Shown here piece by piece: positions 47,529 through 57,502 of a stretch of DNA of 64,000 bases. This DNA is from Odoribacter laneus YIT 12061. Lineage in GTDB: Bacteria; Bacteroidota; Bacteroidia; Bacteroidales; Marinifilaceae. A program made the position numbers and the translations under genes. The number at the start of each line of letters is the position of its first letter. Position 1 is the first letter of the stretch. The notes below the pieces were generated by a model that saw nothing but the letters and a program-made list of their open reading frames with translations, searched no databases and was not told the DNA's origin. The DNA is taken from NCBI RefSeq assembly GCF_000243215.1, contig NZ_JH594598.1:89036-153035 (forward strand). Reading direction: 5' to 3'.

Positions 47529-47740
47529 ACTGATGGTAAATTATGCCGTTTTAGTACAAAACAAAGCAAGCTGCCCGATAGTTAGAAGATAGCGGTGGGA
47601 AAACCAAAATAAGGATACATAAAATCATACGGCTCGAAAAAACGTTAGGGATGAAGGTAAAAGAGAAAGCAGGGCACTACTCTGAAGGAAAGAGTTTACC
47701 CTCTATATTTTTAAAAGCATACAATACATGAGTAAAAGCG
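47529..47740 (+). pseudogene. second, more decayed integrase remnant
   Basis: The stretch after 47529 reads TDGKLCRFSTKQSKLPDS and aligns base by base with the first remnant at about 44216-44270. Further similarity to TILTLFKKH is visible near 47690-47730. It is riddled with stops and shifts. A second element of the same family probably inserted in tandem. Confidence 0.7.
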
Positions 47741-48116
47741 AAAAATTAAAAAAATAGGAGTTTTTACCCACTATTATTTAAATACTCTCTTATCTCTAAA
47801 AAAATTGGGAGAAAGAATTAAAGGAACAGTTTCCCCCATAAAAAGGTTCGCAAAAAGTAAAGGCGAAATATACAAGAACAACCAGAACCTGAAAACAAGC
47901 TTGGTGTTCAATAATATGAAAAGAACCGAACTTGAGAAAACAGCTTCATTCCCAGATAAGACGACGGATTTATATAAATCTACACTCGATTAATCCGCCG
48001 ATTTCCAGAATGACTTTTCGACACAGCAATCAATTTTAGCGGGAATAAGGGATGGGGCCCAAATAAAATAGCCTGGAATGTTCTTATATAATAGGCAAGG
48101 TTTCCGAAAGCCATGT

Positions 48117-48986
48117 TCAGAAAAAAAAACTTTCCCGGTATTCGGAAGGGGACATACCCGTATAACGGCGAAAATAACGGCTCAAGGTAGCCTGATCGGG
48201 AAAATTAGTATTGACAGCTATGGATTTGATATCCAAGGAAGAGTCCCTGAGTAATGACTTGATTTCAAAAATCGTATAATATACGATCCATTCATGAGCA
48301 GAATGGTTACTAATACTTCGGATCATGTTTGTGAGAGATTTGGGGGAAATATTGAGTTTTTGGGCATAGTAAGCCACATCCTTGTCGGGGGAATGTTCTT
48401 CAACAATATAGTGCATAAATTTAAAAGCGATTTCTTCTTTGTGTGAATACCGGGCCTTGTTTTCCGTAGGGTCATTGATATAGTCCGCATACACGGTCCA
48501 ATAATAGGTTCTGAGAAACTGAATGATCGTCTCACGCCGGCAATTTGGAGGTGAATTTTTATCCCAGTATGCCAGCAGATCACAATAATTCAGGAAACGC
48601 CGGATATTGCCCTCTTTAGGTTTAGATACGACATGTCGGCGCATATAGAAAAAGAATCCCGGACGCAGTCTCCATAACCCGCTCAACGTATCCATAAACA
48701 TCGTTTGCGAATTACAAAAAAAGGCCATACGGAAATCCGGGCTGATTTCTTTGATGGACACGAGTTGCCAAGGAAGTAAAGTCAGGACCATAGCCGGCAC
48801 GATCTTGAATTTATTGTCAAATACCTGTATCGATGCGCAACCGGATATACATACCCCGCCAATCCCTTCCCGGAGATAGGCAGGGCAGTCCGATACGGGG
48901 AAGTCGGCCAATTCCGTACCGATACGAAACTCCGGCTTTCCCGGTTGTTCGGGTATATGAATATTTGTTTTCATTTTTTCGTTCAT
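48117..48986 (-). CDS. AraC-family transcriptional regulator
   Basis: 289 residues from ATG 48986 (MNEKMKTNIHIPEQPG). Longer starts are rejected because the TACTTTTG -7 box (plus 49008-49015) lies within them; ATG 48992 is also possible. A beta-rich N-domain (about 20-130) has no clear metal ligands. The C-terminal AraC DNA-binding domain (about 190-289) has DVAYYAQKLNISPKSLTNMI and SIAVNTNFPDQATLSRYFRR followed by GMSPSEYRE. It is divergent from a two-gene histidine kinase operon, which it may regulate. Confidence 0.92.
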   Translation of the reverse strand: MNEKMKTNIHIPEQPGKPEFRIGTELADFPVSDCPAYLREGIGGVCISGCASIQVFDNKFKIVPAMVLTLLPWQLVSIKEISPDFRMAFFCNSQTMFMDTLSGLWRLRPGFFFYMRRHVVSKPKEGNIRRFLNYCDLLAYWDKNSPPNCRRETIIQFLRTYYWTVYADYINDPTENKARYSHKEEIAFKFMHYIVEEHSPDKDVAYYAQKLNISPKSLTNMIRSISNHSAHEWIVYYTIFEIKSLLRDSSLDIKSIAVNTNFPDQATLSRYFRRYTGMSPSEYRESFFF

Positions 48987-49019
48987 CAACATAAATAACT
49001 TAGGCGACAAAAGTAGTAA

Positions 49020-49108
49020 TTTTTGAACCGCAATTTGGTCCAATCTTCACCAATATCTGGCAATAATTGACCAATCCTATCATAAATATAGTTTATAGAT
49101 TAACTTTG
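49020..49108. promoter_or_regulatory. divergent control region of the AraC and histidine kinase genes
   Basis: It carries the plus-strand TAACTTTG -7 box (49101-49108) for the kinase operon and three CCAAT-containing units within about 45 nt (near 49038, 49049 and 49070; TCCAATC, ACCAATA, ACCAATC), which look like repeated half-sites for a regulator, plausibly the AraC protein next door. Confidence 0.45.
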
Positions 49109-49174
49109 TATAAACAAGAAACACTTATATAGATCCCCATATTATTAAATCCAAATCAGCATAATGTCCCGCAT

Positions 49175-50737
49175 ATGTGTGCCACAACCCAAAACCCGAA
49201 TAAAATAATCCCCGACGATAATGACAAACAAGGAGTATGTCGCTGTCCGGGGGCCAGCTATTACTCAGATCTTATGCTGGAGGCAATGCAGACCAGCATA
49301 ATTTTTTTCAATAATGACGGTACTATCTATCGTAGTAACACACTTGCCCGTAAAGATCTGCATATTACCGGAAACCTTGTGAGTCAAAATCTTCCCAAAC
49401 TGTTGTCCATCGTCAATCATGAAAAAGACATATTGACTGAGCTCATGAGCCGTTTAGAGGATTCTGAAACCGATCAGGTTAAGCTACCGGCCGGAACAAT
49501 TGTCCGGTGTAGACTCACAAATGTACAATTCTTCGTCAGCGGTAGTATCACCCGATTGGAATGCGGGCGCTATCTGTTTTCATTCCGTAATATCATGGAC
49601 GAAATCACCCGCGAGCATATCTTAAGTATGATATTGGCACGGACAAAAATTTTTCCATGGTTTTATGATATGGACCGGAATAAAATGCTGATCGATACTC
49701 ATTGGTTTTCCTATCTGGGTATTCCTACCGGAGACGGCACGATAACACAGGAAGAATTTTTTCTTCGTGTGCATCCCGATGACCGGGCAATGCTCTCCGA
49801 AGCCCTCCGGATGCAACTCTCCAACCAAGAGATACAGGATACGTTCTCTTATCGGTTAATGCGCGGAGACGGTACCTGGGAATGGTTTTCAGCACAATCG
49901 ATGTACCTCAGCCGCACCGGCGACGGCTCACCTTATCGCGTAGTGGGAGTCTGTCAAAGTATTCAGGATCATAAAACCACTGAAGAAAACCTCCGTGCAG
50001 CCCGCGATAAGGCCCAGGAGAGCGAAAGACTCAAATCGGCTTTCCTGGCCAATATGAGTCATGAAATCCGAACGCCACTGAACGCCATCGTGGGATTTTC
50101 AAACCTGCTTACAGGAGGAGAAATCGACACGGGCACAGAGGAAGCAAGAGAATACGCAACCCTTATCAATAAGAATTGCGACTACCTGATTACATTAGTT
50201 ACAGATATTCTCGACCTATCACGCATAGAAACCGGCTCCATGGAATACAGCTTTAAACGCCAATCAATCAAACAGATATTAGCTGATATTTACGAAAAAT
50301 ATGCAAAAAGGATGCCCGAAGGAGTAACATTCAATTTATTGCTGCCACCCAACGATATTCTCGTCGATACGGATGCTTTACGTTTGCGCCAAGTGATCGA
50401 AAATCTGGTCAGCAATGCAGTAAAATTTACGACAAAAGGCCATATCGACCTCGGGTGCACACTTATCGGGAAAGCCGACGGCGTCCGTCTGTTCGTAGCT
50501 GATACAGGAGAAGGAATTTCACAACAAGAGCTTGGAAAGATATTCGACCGCTTTTATAAAATAGATACTTTTAAACAGGGTGCCGGCCTGGGTCTCTCCG
50601 TCTGCAAAACCATCCTGGAAGGGATGGACGGACAGATCACCGTCTCCTCGCAGTTAGGCAAGGGGTCCCGTTTTACCATAAAAATTCCGTTAAAACCACA
50701 AGAGAAAATGAATTTACAAAACCATGAGCAACAATAA
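49175..50737 (+). CDS. soluble PAS-domain histidine kinase
   Basis: 520 residues, no signal peptide or membrane segment. A first PAS-like region (about 28-145; MLEAMQTSIIFFNNDGTIYRSN) and a PAS_3-type module (about 150-270; RVHPDDRAMLSEAL, SYRLMRGDGTWEWF) precede HisKA with His near 293 ([15 protein letters not shown]) and HATPase_c (NLVSNAVKF, DTGEGIS, GAGLGLSVCK). No receiver. Its last 14 bases overlap the next kinase gene, so both proteins are made together. N-terminal CRCPG is odd but no metal site is evident. Confidence 0.94.
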   Translation: MCATTQNPNKIIPDDNDKQGVCRCPGASYYSDLMLEAMQTSIIFFNNDGTIYRSNTLARKDLHITGNLVSQNLPKLLSIVNHEKDILTELMSRLEDSETDQVKLPAGTIVRCRLTNVQFFVSGSITRLECGRYLFSFRNIMDEITREHILSMILARTKIFPWFYDMDRNKMLIDTHWFSYLGIPTGDGTITQEEFFLRVHPDDRAMLSEALRMQLSNQEIQDTFSYRLMRGDGTWEWFSAQSMYLSRTGDGSPYRVVGVCQSIQDHKTTEENLRAARDKAQESERLKSAFLANMSHEIRTPLNAIVGFSNLLTGGEIDTGTEEAREYATLINKNCDYLITLVTDILDLSRIETGSMEYSFKRQSIKQILADIYEKYAKRMPEGVTFNLLLPPNDILVDTDALRLRQVIENLVSNAVKFTTKGHIDLGCTLIGKADGVRLFVADTGEGISQQELGKIFDRFYKIDTFKQGAGLGLSVCKTILEGMDGQITVSSQLGKGSRFTIKIPLKPQEKMNLQNHEQQ

Positions 50738-53459
50738 TTATCCTAAAATATCTGACCTGAGCAGTCCCATACTGGATGCTATTCCCGATATGTTTGTCCT
50801 TTGTGATAAAGACACTACAGTTCTAGACATCCTGCACCCTAAGGAGGAACTGCTGTCTGGCCGGGTAAAAGACCTTACTGGCTGTCGTCTGACTGATAAG
50901 AACTCAAAACAAGTCTTCGGCATCGACATCGAATGTTTCGATGAAGTTCTCCATACCCGAAAACCCCGTCGGTCTGTTTTCAGGCATAGAGGGCATGAAA
51001 GTGGTCAGACGCTTTATTACGAAGTTTTTCTTTCTTACCTGAAAAGTGGACATATACTGGCAGATATCCGTAGCCTGCACGAAGACTCTATCGCTCAGAT
51101 GGAATCCGAACACCTGCATTATTTCTTTACCGAAGTGTTAGACAATATCGCCATTCCTATTTCAGTCAAAAGTATGGATACAGAACGTTACATTTACTGG
51201 AATAAGAAAGCGGAATTATTCGGTCGCACGGCCGGCGAGATGATCGGCGGAACAGAAGAACTTTTTATGCCAAAAGACAAAGCATTCCAAATTCAGCAAC
51301 TCGACCGCCGCTTGGCCCAGAACAAGGAAAAACAATATCAGGGCATCGAGAAATATACAGTCCGCGACAGAAAAGAACATACCTTCATCGTGACTCGAAC
51401 CTTGTTCTTTTTCGGGACCGAAAAGCTAATCATGGCCAGCGCCCTCGACATCACCGAACTGAAAGAAACCCAAGCATCCCTACTACATACGAAAGATGAA
51501 CTCGCACGTAAAAATATGGCACTTTCTTCAGCGTTAAGCTTAGCCAAAGTTATCCCGTGGGGCTGCGACATCGAAAAAAATATTTTTTATTGCGATTATA
51601 ACGCTTATCATCCCGATAATGCCATGGAGCCTGATGAACATGGGTGTTATGTCGTCCCCATGGATAACTATTTCACAGGCATCCATCCCGCTTACCGACA
51701 GGAAGCTATCCGCATGATCTCGGAATTGACAGAGGGTATACGGACGGAATTCCACGAAACCTATCGGGTACATTGGTTTAATAAACAACAATGGGAATGG
51801 GTGCAGATACAGTGTAACGTTGCCCGTCGCAGTGCAGAGGGGAAACCGATCTCATTGATCGGATCAGCCCAACGGATCACCGAGCAAAAGGAGACGGAAC
51901 AGGCTCTTTTACAAGCGAAAGAAGAGCTGAACATCAAGAACGTTATGCTCTCTTCCGTATTAAAAATAGCCCATGTCATCCCTTGGTACGGAGACCTGAA
52001 AGCAGGCACTTTTTCCTGCGATTACAACGAATACCATCACGAAAAGGCCAGCGGTCCCAATGAAAAAGGAGAATACATGCTTTCGTTCGATTCATTCTTT
52101 TCGCGCATTCATCCAGACTATCAGGAACATGCGTTTAAACAATTTAACAACTTAATTGCCGGACACATAGCTGAATATCACGAAGTATATCCTATCCATT
52201 GGTACAATGATCTGGAATACGAATGGCTAGAGACCCAAAGCAGCATTCCCAAATACGGATCCGACGGCAGTCCTCTGCAATTAATCGGCTCAGCTCATGT
52301 GATCACTGCCCAGAAACAAATGGAAGAATCTTTGCGTAAAGCCAAAGAACAGGCCGAACGCAGCAACACACTCAAAAGTGCCTTCCTAGCCAACATGAGC
52401 CATGAGATACGTACACCCCTCAATGCAATCGTCGGCTTTTCAGAACTCCTTGCCGATGCAGAAGAAGAGGAGGAAAAAAAAGAGTATCTCCAGATCATCA
52501 GGAACAGCAATGCCTTGCTGCTACAACTGATCGGAGATATTCTCGACCTGTCGAAAATAGAAGCCGGAACATTGGAATTTTCCTTTGCCGATCACGACCT
52601 GAACAAAATAATGGAAGAACTGGAACAAACCGCCCGCATGAAAATCTTCAACCCGGCCATAGAAGTAGTCTGTAAGGATCGCATACCCGGCTGTATGATC
52701 CATACCGACCGGGGACGTTTGTTACAAGTACTCCACAATTTCATCAATAATGCGGCAAAATTTACCGGACAGGGCTACATTCACTTTGGCTACCGCCAAC
52801 AATCGGACGGCCGTTGGTATTTCTATGTAGAAGATAGTGGCTGCGGTATACCGACCGATAAGATCGACGATGTATTCGAGCGCTTCGTCAAACTTGATGC
52901 AAAAGTCAAGGGCACCGGATTGGGTCTCGCCATCAGTAAAAGCATTATCGAACGACTAGGAGGCGAAATCGGAGTCTCCTCCGTCGAGGGAGAAGGATCC
53001 ACGTTCTGGTTCTTGCTGCCTTCCGAATGTATTACTACGCCTACTCCTATTGAAAAGATCAAAGAGGAAGAGTTCCCTCTCTCTCGTATAAAAACAGACA
53101 AAACCACCCTGTTGATTGCCGAGGACGATGCAGCCAACTATAAACTTTTCGAGGTTATGCTCAAGAAACATTACACCCTCCTCCACGCTTGGAACGGACG
53201 CGAAGCCGTGGAAATGTTTAAAGCACACCGACCTGATATAATCCTGATGGATATTAAAATGCCTGAAATGGACGGCTACGAAGCCACGGCCGCGATTCGC
53301 CAATTATCGCCCGATATACCTATCATTGCCGTCACAGCCTTTGCTTATCCTGAAGACATGCGGCGAATACTCTCCAGCGGATTCGACGGTTGTTTCCCCA
53401 AACCCGTATGCGCAGATAATCTCAAGAAAAAAATTTTGGAGTTATGTCCAAGTAAATAA
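50724..53459 (+). CDS. soluble multi-PAS hybrid histidine kinase with receiver domain
   Basis: 911 residues. Order: two PAS modules (about 8-125 and 130-250; the second with DNIAIPISVKSMDTERYIYW), two tandem PAS_3-type modules that are copies of each other (about 270-395 and 400-530; each starts NxMLSS/ALSS and contains IHP, then H/YRVHW or YPIHW), HisKA with His near 559 ([19 protein letters not shown]), HATPase_c (NFINNAAKF, DSGCGIP, GTGLGLAISK) and a C-terminal receiver (about 792-911) with phospho-acceptor in IILMDIKMPEMDG and Lys in FPKPV. No DNA-binding output domain. Overlaps the upstream kinase by 14 bp; the pair probably signals to a separate regulator. Confidence 0.94.
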   Translation: MSNNNYPKISDLSSPILDAIPDMFVLCDKDTTVLDILHPKEELLSGRVKDLTGCRLTDKNSKQVFGIDIECFDEVLHTRKPRRSVFRHRGHESGQTLYYEVFLSYLKSGHILADIRSLHEDSIAQMESEHLHYFFTEVLDNIAIPISVKSMDTERYIYWNKKAELFGRTAGEMIGGTEELFMPKDKAFQIQQLDRRLAQNKEKQYQGIEKYTVRDRKEHTFIVTRTLFFFGTEKLIMASALDITELKETQASLLHTKDELARKNMALSSALSLAKVIPWGCDIEKNIFYCDYNAYHPDNAMEPDEHGCYVVPMDNYFTGIHPAYRQEAIRMISELTEGIRTEFHETYRVHWFNKQQWEWVQIQCNVARRSAEGKPISLIGSAQRITEQKETEQALLQAKEELNIKNVMLSSVLKIAHVIPWYGDLKAGTFSCDYNEYHHEKASGPNEKGEYMLSFDSFFSRIHPDYQEHAFKQFNNLIAGHIAEYHEVYPIHWYNDLEYEWLETQSSIPKYGSDGSPLQLIGSAHVITAQKQMEESLRKAKEQAERSNTLKSAFLANMSHEIRTPLNAIVGFSELLADAEEEEEKKEYLQIIRNSNALLLQLIGDILDLSKIEAGTLEFSFADHDLNKIMEELEQTARMKIFNPAIEVVCKDRIPGCMIHTDRGRLLQVLHNFINNAAKFTGQGYIHFGYRQQSDGRWYFYVEDSGCGIPTDKIDDVFERFVKLDAKVKGTGLGLAISKSIIERLGGEIGVSSVEGEGSTFWFLLPSECITTPTPIEKIKEEEFPLSRIKTDKTTLLIAEDDAANYKLFEVMLKKHYTLLHAWNGREAVEMFKAHRPDIILMDIKMPEMDGYEATAAIRQLSPDIPIIAVTAFAYPEDMRRILSSGFDGCFPKPVCADNLKKKILELCPSK

Positions 53460-53465
53460 AAGAAA

Positions 53466-53500
53466 GGGACAGAGGAACGGTTCTTCTGTCCCCATTTTTT
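53466..53500 (+). terminator. terminator of the kinase operon
   Basis: 12-bp stem with one G-T pair (53466-53477, 53481-53492), CGG loop, then CA and six T. Confidence 0.9.
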
Positions 53501-53638
53501 CTTCTAAAAGATAAAAAATAATGAACGACAAAAATCATTTTCGTATAACCGATAAATTTACTTTAAAACTTATATTCCGCTTTTCGATCTGGCTCTACGA
53601 ACATTTTCTACTTTGATCCATTGGTAATACCAACGTAA

Positions 53639-55963
53639 TTATTCATTCTTTAAAGAACGTACCGGATTGACTCTAGCAGCCTTTATACTTTGCCATCCAA
53701 CTATAATCAAAGCAATGAAAGCCGAAAATCCACCAGCAATTCCGAAAATCCACCAATTTAAATCAATCCGGTAAGCAAAACCGTCCAACCAATGGGACAC
53801 AGCATACCAAGCAAGTGGGCAAGCCAAAACAAATGCCAGCAGAATCCATTTCATAAAACTTTCCACTAACATACGCAATATTTCCGATACTGTCGCTCCA
53901 TTTACCCGCCGGATTCCGATTTCTTTTACCCGTTGTTGGATAAAATAAGTAGCCATCGCCAAAATCCCCATCACGGATAAAATAATGGCTAAAACAGAAA
54001 AATAACCAATCAGACGTCCTGTACGCTCATTGCTCTCATACCACTGATTGATGGTTTGGTCCATAAATTCGGCTTCGAACGGATTCCCTTCTACAAACCG
54101 CCCATATGTTCCTATCACCTGTTTAAATATTTCACTGAGGTGAGGAGAATCCACCTTTACCAAAACACACCAAGGCCACTCTTTTTCCTGCAGAGGCACA
54201 AACAAAGCCGGTCCTACTTTATACGTAAGATCCCGAAAATGAAAATCCGGTACGACACCCAATATCGGAATGCTACCTTCTCCGTAAAGATTACACTCTT
54301 TCGGATCTTTTTCTAATTCCAAAGCCTTTACTCCAGCCTGATTCAGCCATATTCCTCTTTCGGATTCCGCTACATCGTTTCTCTCCACCTGAATTCCCAT
54401 CAACCGGAAAAAAGCCGTATCTATTTTAAACACTTGAAAACTCAAGGATCTTTCTTTATAAGTAAAAGATGAGTTATTCCCTCCATCCACCGGACTACCA
54501 CATACAAAGGACACACCCACCACACCCGGTATCTTTGCAAACTCACTGCGCAATGCCATTTTTTGCGATCCCATTACACCACTATTTTCGATATAGATCA
54601 CATTTTCTTTATCAAAACCCAGATTGTAATTACGTAAAAAATTCGTCTGTCTCCAAATCACTATAGTACCCACAATCAACCCTATCGCTATCGTATATTG
54701 AAACGAAATCAATGCTTTACTGTAAACGCCTTTGGTCTTTTTACGAAAAGCACCTTTCACAACATCGATAGGATTAAAACGGGTAATCAGATAGGCAGGC
54801 GTAACTCCTGCGATCAGTCCCAAACCCGCTACACCGAATAAAGCCATTCCAGCCACCTCTCCGGGAAGTTGTTCTGCAATAGAAACATGAGTATCCAACA
54901 ATTGATTAAATACCGGCTGAAACACTAAACTTAACCCCATAGCCAATCCGAAAGAGATAAAACAGAGGGCTTCCGATTCAAGGATAAACTGCCAGAACAA
55001 ATGCCGGTTATCCGTTCCCAGTAACTTTTTTACGGCAGCCTCCTTTGCCCGAAAACCTGCCTGAGCTACAGATAAATTATTATAATTGATCAAAGCCAAC
55101 AATAAAATCACCAAAGCAATAGCCGCAAGCATCGTGACCAACATTTTATTATTCCCATGTATTCCTTGGCCTCCTTTGCCACTAAAATACGTTTCAGTCA
55201 ACGGTTCAAAAGCAAACTCCTTTTTATACCCTTGTTTGTACATCCAATAATTTTCTTGAAAATCCTTTAACACAAACGGAGCCTTTGCCCTCAAATCCGT
55301 CCCGGCTTTAGCCATAAAATATAAACCAAAAGAACTATTTCCATTATTCTGAAACAAAGTAGGGTAATCCCAAAAATCTGCCAGAAAGGGAAAAGGCAAT
55401 AAGCCATCACACGGGTTAAAATGCGTATTTTCCGGCATATCTTCCATAATTCCCGTGACCATCAATTTAAAATGTCCCTTACAAGTAATTTCTTTCCCTA
55501 CAGCTTCTTCCTCCCCAAATAATTTCCGAGCATACGAGCGGGTAAGCACCACCGAATTTCGTTCTCTCAACACTTCTGAAGGTTCTCCTTCCAGTAAACG
55601 AAAAGAAAACATCCGGAAAAAAGTAGAATCCACCATCAAAAAATTGAAAGAAACTTTTTCGTGTTGCAAGTTTTCCACAAAACTTCCATTTTCATGCAAA
55701 CGGGTATAACATTCAATCTCCGGGTATTTGTCCTGCAATTCGCTTCCGATCAAAGTCCCGAAACTCGATTGCTTTTCATGCACGGCCCGGAATATCCGGT
55801 CTTTGTTTTTATGAAACTGATCTACAGCTAACTCCTGCCGGATATAAGCTCCCAATAAAATTACAAAAGTCAATGAAAAAGCAAATCCGAAAACGGTAAT
55901 GCCCGTATATAATTTATTCTGCCACAAATTCCGGAAAAATAAATTGACATTCGAAATAGTCAT
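53639..55963 (-). CDS. MacB/FtsX-type ABC transporter permease
   Basis: 774 residues from ATG 55963 (MTISNVNLFFRNLWQNKLY). Two FtsX-like modules. Module one has an N-terminal helix (about 18-42), a periplasmic MacB-PCD domain (about 45-270) and three helices (about 283-400). Module two has a helix near 425-445, a second periplasmic domain and three C-terminal helices (about 660-770; GIRRVNGATVSEILRML is the typical cytoplasmic coupling segment). No ATPase gene adjoins, common for such Bacteroidota permeases. Mechanotransmission or efflux of lipids, peptides or drugs; substrate unknown. Confidence 0.9.
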   Translation of the reverse strand: MTISNVNLFFRNLWQNKLYTGITVFGFAFSLTFVILLGAYIRQELAVDQFHKNKDRIFRAVHEKQSSFGTLIGSELQDKYPEIECYTRLHENGSFVENLQHEKVSFNFLMVDSTFFRMFSFRLLEGEPSEVLRERNSVVLTRSYARKLFGEEEAVGKEITCKGHFKLMVTGIMEDMPENTHFNPCDGLLPFPFLADFWDYPTLFQNNGNSSFGLYFMAKAGTDLRAKAPFVLKDFQENYWMYKQGYKKEFAFEPLTETYFSGKGGQGIHGNNKMLVTMLAAIALVILLLALINYNNLSVAQAGFRAKEAAVKKLLGTDNRHLFWQFILESEALCFISFGLAMGLSLVFQPVFNQLLDTHVSIAEQLPGEVAGMALFGVAGLGLIAGVTPAYLITRFNPIDVVKGAFRKKTKGVYSKALISFQYTIAIGLIVGTIVIWRQTNFLRNYNLGFDKENVIYIENSGVMGSQKMALRSEFAKIPGVVGVSFVCGSPVDGGNNSSFTYKERSLSFQVFKIDTAFFRLMGIQVERNDVAESERGIWLNQAGVKALELEKDPKECNLYGEGSIPILGVVPDFHFRDLTYKVGPALFVPLQEKEWPWCVLVKVDSPHLSEIFKQVIGTYGRFVEGNPFEAEFMDQTINQWYESNERTGRLIGYFSVLAIILSVMGILAMATYFIQQRVKEIGIRRVNGATVSEILRMLVESFMKWILLAFVLACPLAWYAVSHWLDGFAYRIDLNWWIFGIAGGFSAFIALIIVGWQSIKAARVNPVRSLKNE

Positions 55964-56511
55964 AATTATAATGAATTTATGATACGTCAATCAACAATAT
56001 TTATACCATTTACATAAATAGCTAAAAATCAAAAAACTTCACCCCCTTATTGCCCTCAAATTGTCAATTTATTAGACAAACCTGTAAAAAATATAGACAC
56101 CTTTTCTCCAGGAACGAAGGAAGGATTATTATTTATTACTTTCTGCAAATGCTTTTGAGTACACAGCGGAATCAGGACAATGAAAAGTTAAACCGTCCCA
56201 GCATAGCTATGCATTTCTCTAAAAAATAGTTTACACCGCCATAGGTCATCAACACCAGGAAGAACACAGAGAAACGAGAAGAAGATGCGAAAAATAGAAG
56301 AGATTGTCCTCCTCTCAAGTGAACTGCTTTCTCCTCCTTAAAAACACATTCTTCTAAATACAAAATACGATAAGCCTATAAATGTGAAAATGCCTCATAA
56401 TCTGAATAATCCCTCATTCTGGAGATAAAGAGAAAGGGAAGAAACAAAGACCAGATTTCTGTTATCAAACAAATTAAAAGATAGTATACCGGAACGACTA
56501 TGCTTATACAT
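55964..56511. other. 548-bp intergenic stretch
   Basis: AT-rich, with only a 12-bp palindrome GCATAGCTATGC (about 56201-56212). No gene I can support. Confidence 0.5.
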
Positions 56512-57465
56512 CTATACCCCAATAGAATAAAAATTCCATTCTACCGACCAAAATTTTTTAGAAATTCCGCTGTAATTTCGTAGTCCATATTTATAAATAA
56601 GGAATCTCTTTCTCTTCGCCCCCAAAAGGGTACCTATTCCCCAACCGTATTTTATCGCTAAATTTTCCATTCCCTGAATTTTTTCTGAATCTGAATGAAA
56701 AATGCGTTTTTTACGCTGTAACATAGCCTCTAGGTATTTACGCACAGTTTCCTGGGCCCGGAATTGCTCACCTTTACTATAATCAAACGATTTTAGACTA
56801 TCGACATCCTGTAACGCATCGTAAAGAGTTAAAGCAAAAAATAAATTTCGGTCAGACAAACGGACAATAATTCCGGGGACAATTTTTTTACCCATCTGTA
56901 ATAATTGCGGATATTGTTCCAACTTGCTCGCATCACTTGTATTGCTACTCAATTGAGTCAAAGAGTTTGTCCGGTAATTTTGTACCCATGCATCAAACAA
57001 ATGGTGAAAACGTTCCCAATCAACACTTGTCGTATCCTGTTTATTTTTCTCTATTTCTTCGGACAATTTCCGAAAAATCTGTTTTATATCCCCTGGTGAC
57101 CTAGGGGGTAAAAAAATTGAAAAAGACCCGGATTCAATTCGCGCATTCACCATTGGCTGAGTTATTATCTGCCCCTCAAATACAAAAGCAATCGTTTTTC
57201 CGATTGATTTTTCGGTAACATCAGCCCACAGCTGCACTTTATCTTCCCGGACATGTCCAATAATACCATAAATCATCCGTCCATTCGGATCTGGAGCCGA
57301 ATCCAATCGTAACTCAGCAAAATCCCGAACGGTTATAAAAGGTTCAGAAACGATACGATCACGACTGCTCACCGTATACCAACCGTCCACATAAACCTTT
57401 TTCAAAGTATGGCAACCGGTTATTGCCACCATAACCATTATCCCGGTTAAAATTACAAACTTCAT
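56512..57465 (-). CDS. lipoprotein with SecD P1-head-like domain
   Basis: 317 residues from ATG 57465 (MKFVILTGIMVMVAITGC), a lipoprotein signal with Cys 18. The longer start at 57501 would destroy the signal peptide and run into a repeat element. Residues about 45-130 (VTEKSIGKTIAFVFEGQII, TQPMVNARIESGSFSIF) resemble the SecDF P1 head subdomain, here without SecD membrane helices. The remaining 190 residues are helical and unrecognised. Exported and lipid-anchored; function unknown. The upstream DNA is occupied by REPIN-like repeats. Confidence 0.78.
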   Translation of the reverse strand: MKFVILTGIMVMVAITGCHTLKKVYVDGWYTVSSRDRIVSEPFITVRDFAELRLDSAPDPNGRMIYGIIGHVREDKVQLWADVTEKSIGKTIAFVFEGQIITQPMVNARIESGSFSIFLPPRSPGDIKQIFRKLSEEIEKNKQDTTSVDWERFHHLFDAWVQNYRTNSLTQLSSNTSDASKLEQYPQLLQMGKKIVPGIIVRLSDRNLFFALTLYDALQDVDSLKSFDYSKGEQFRAQETVRKYLEAMLQRKKRIFHSDSEKIQGMENLAIKYGWGIGTLLGAKRKRFLIYKYGLRNYSGISKKFWSVEWNFYSIGV

Positions 57466-57502
57466 ATTCACATTCGATTCTTCTCTTCCCAATTCCCCCA
57501 AA

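Larger units (their letters stand above)
46732..48116. other. 1.4-kb graveyard without intact genes
   Basis: It contains the second att-like copy, a long inverted repeat (47097-47401) and a second integrase remnant (47529-47740). A 62-codon frame at 47805-47993 is open but has no family features. Composition and repeats look like the end of a Bacteroides-type mobile element. Confidence 0.6.

Noticed and set aside
47805..47993. 62-codon open frame starting MGERIKGTVSPIKRFAKSKG
   Set aside because: Lies in the element graveyard, has low-complexity Lys/Thr-rich composition and no family feature or promoter; probably chance.
53466..53500. GGGACAGAGG hairpin as a REP-like unit
   Set aside because: It has GGGACAGAGG rather than GGGACGGACC and is fully explained as an intrinsic terminator.
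56172..56363. 63-codon minus-strand frame with a hydrophobic stretch
   Set aside because: No promoter, no conserved motif, unlike the codon use of neighbours; probably chance in AT-rich DNA.
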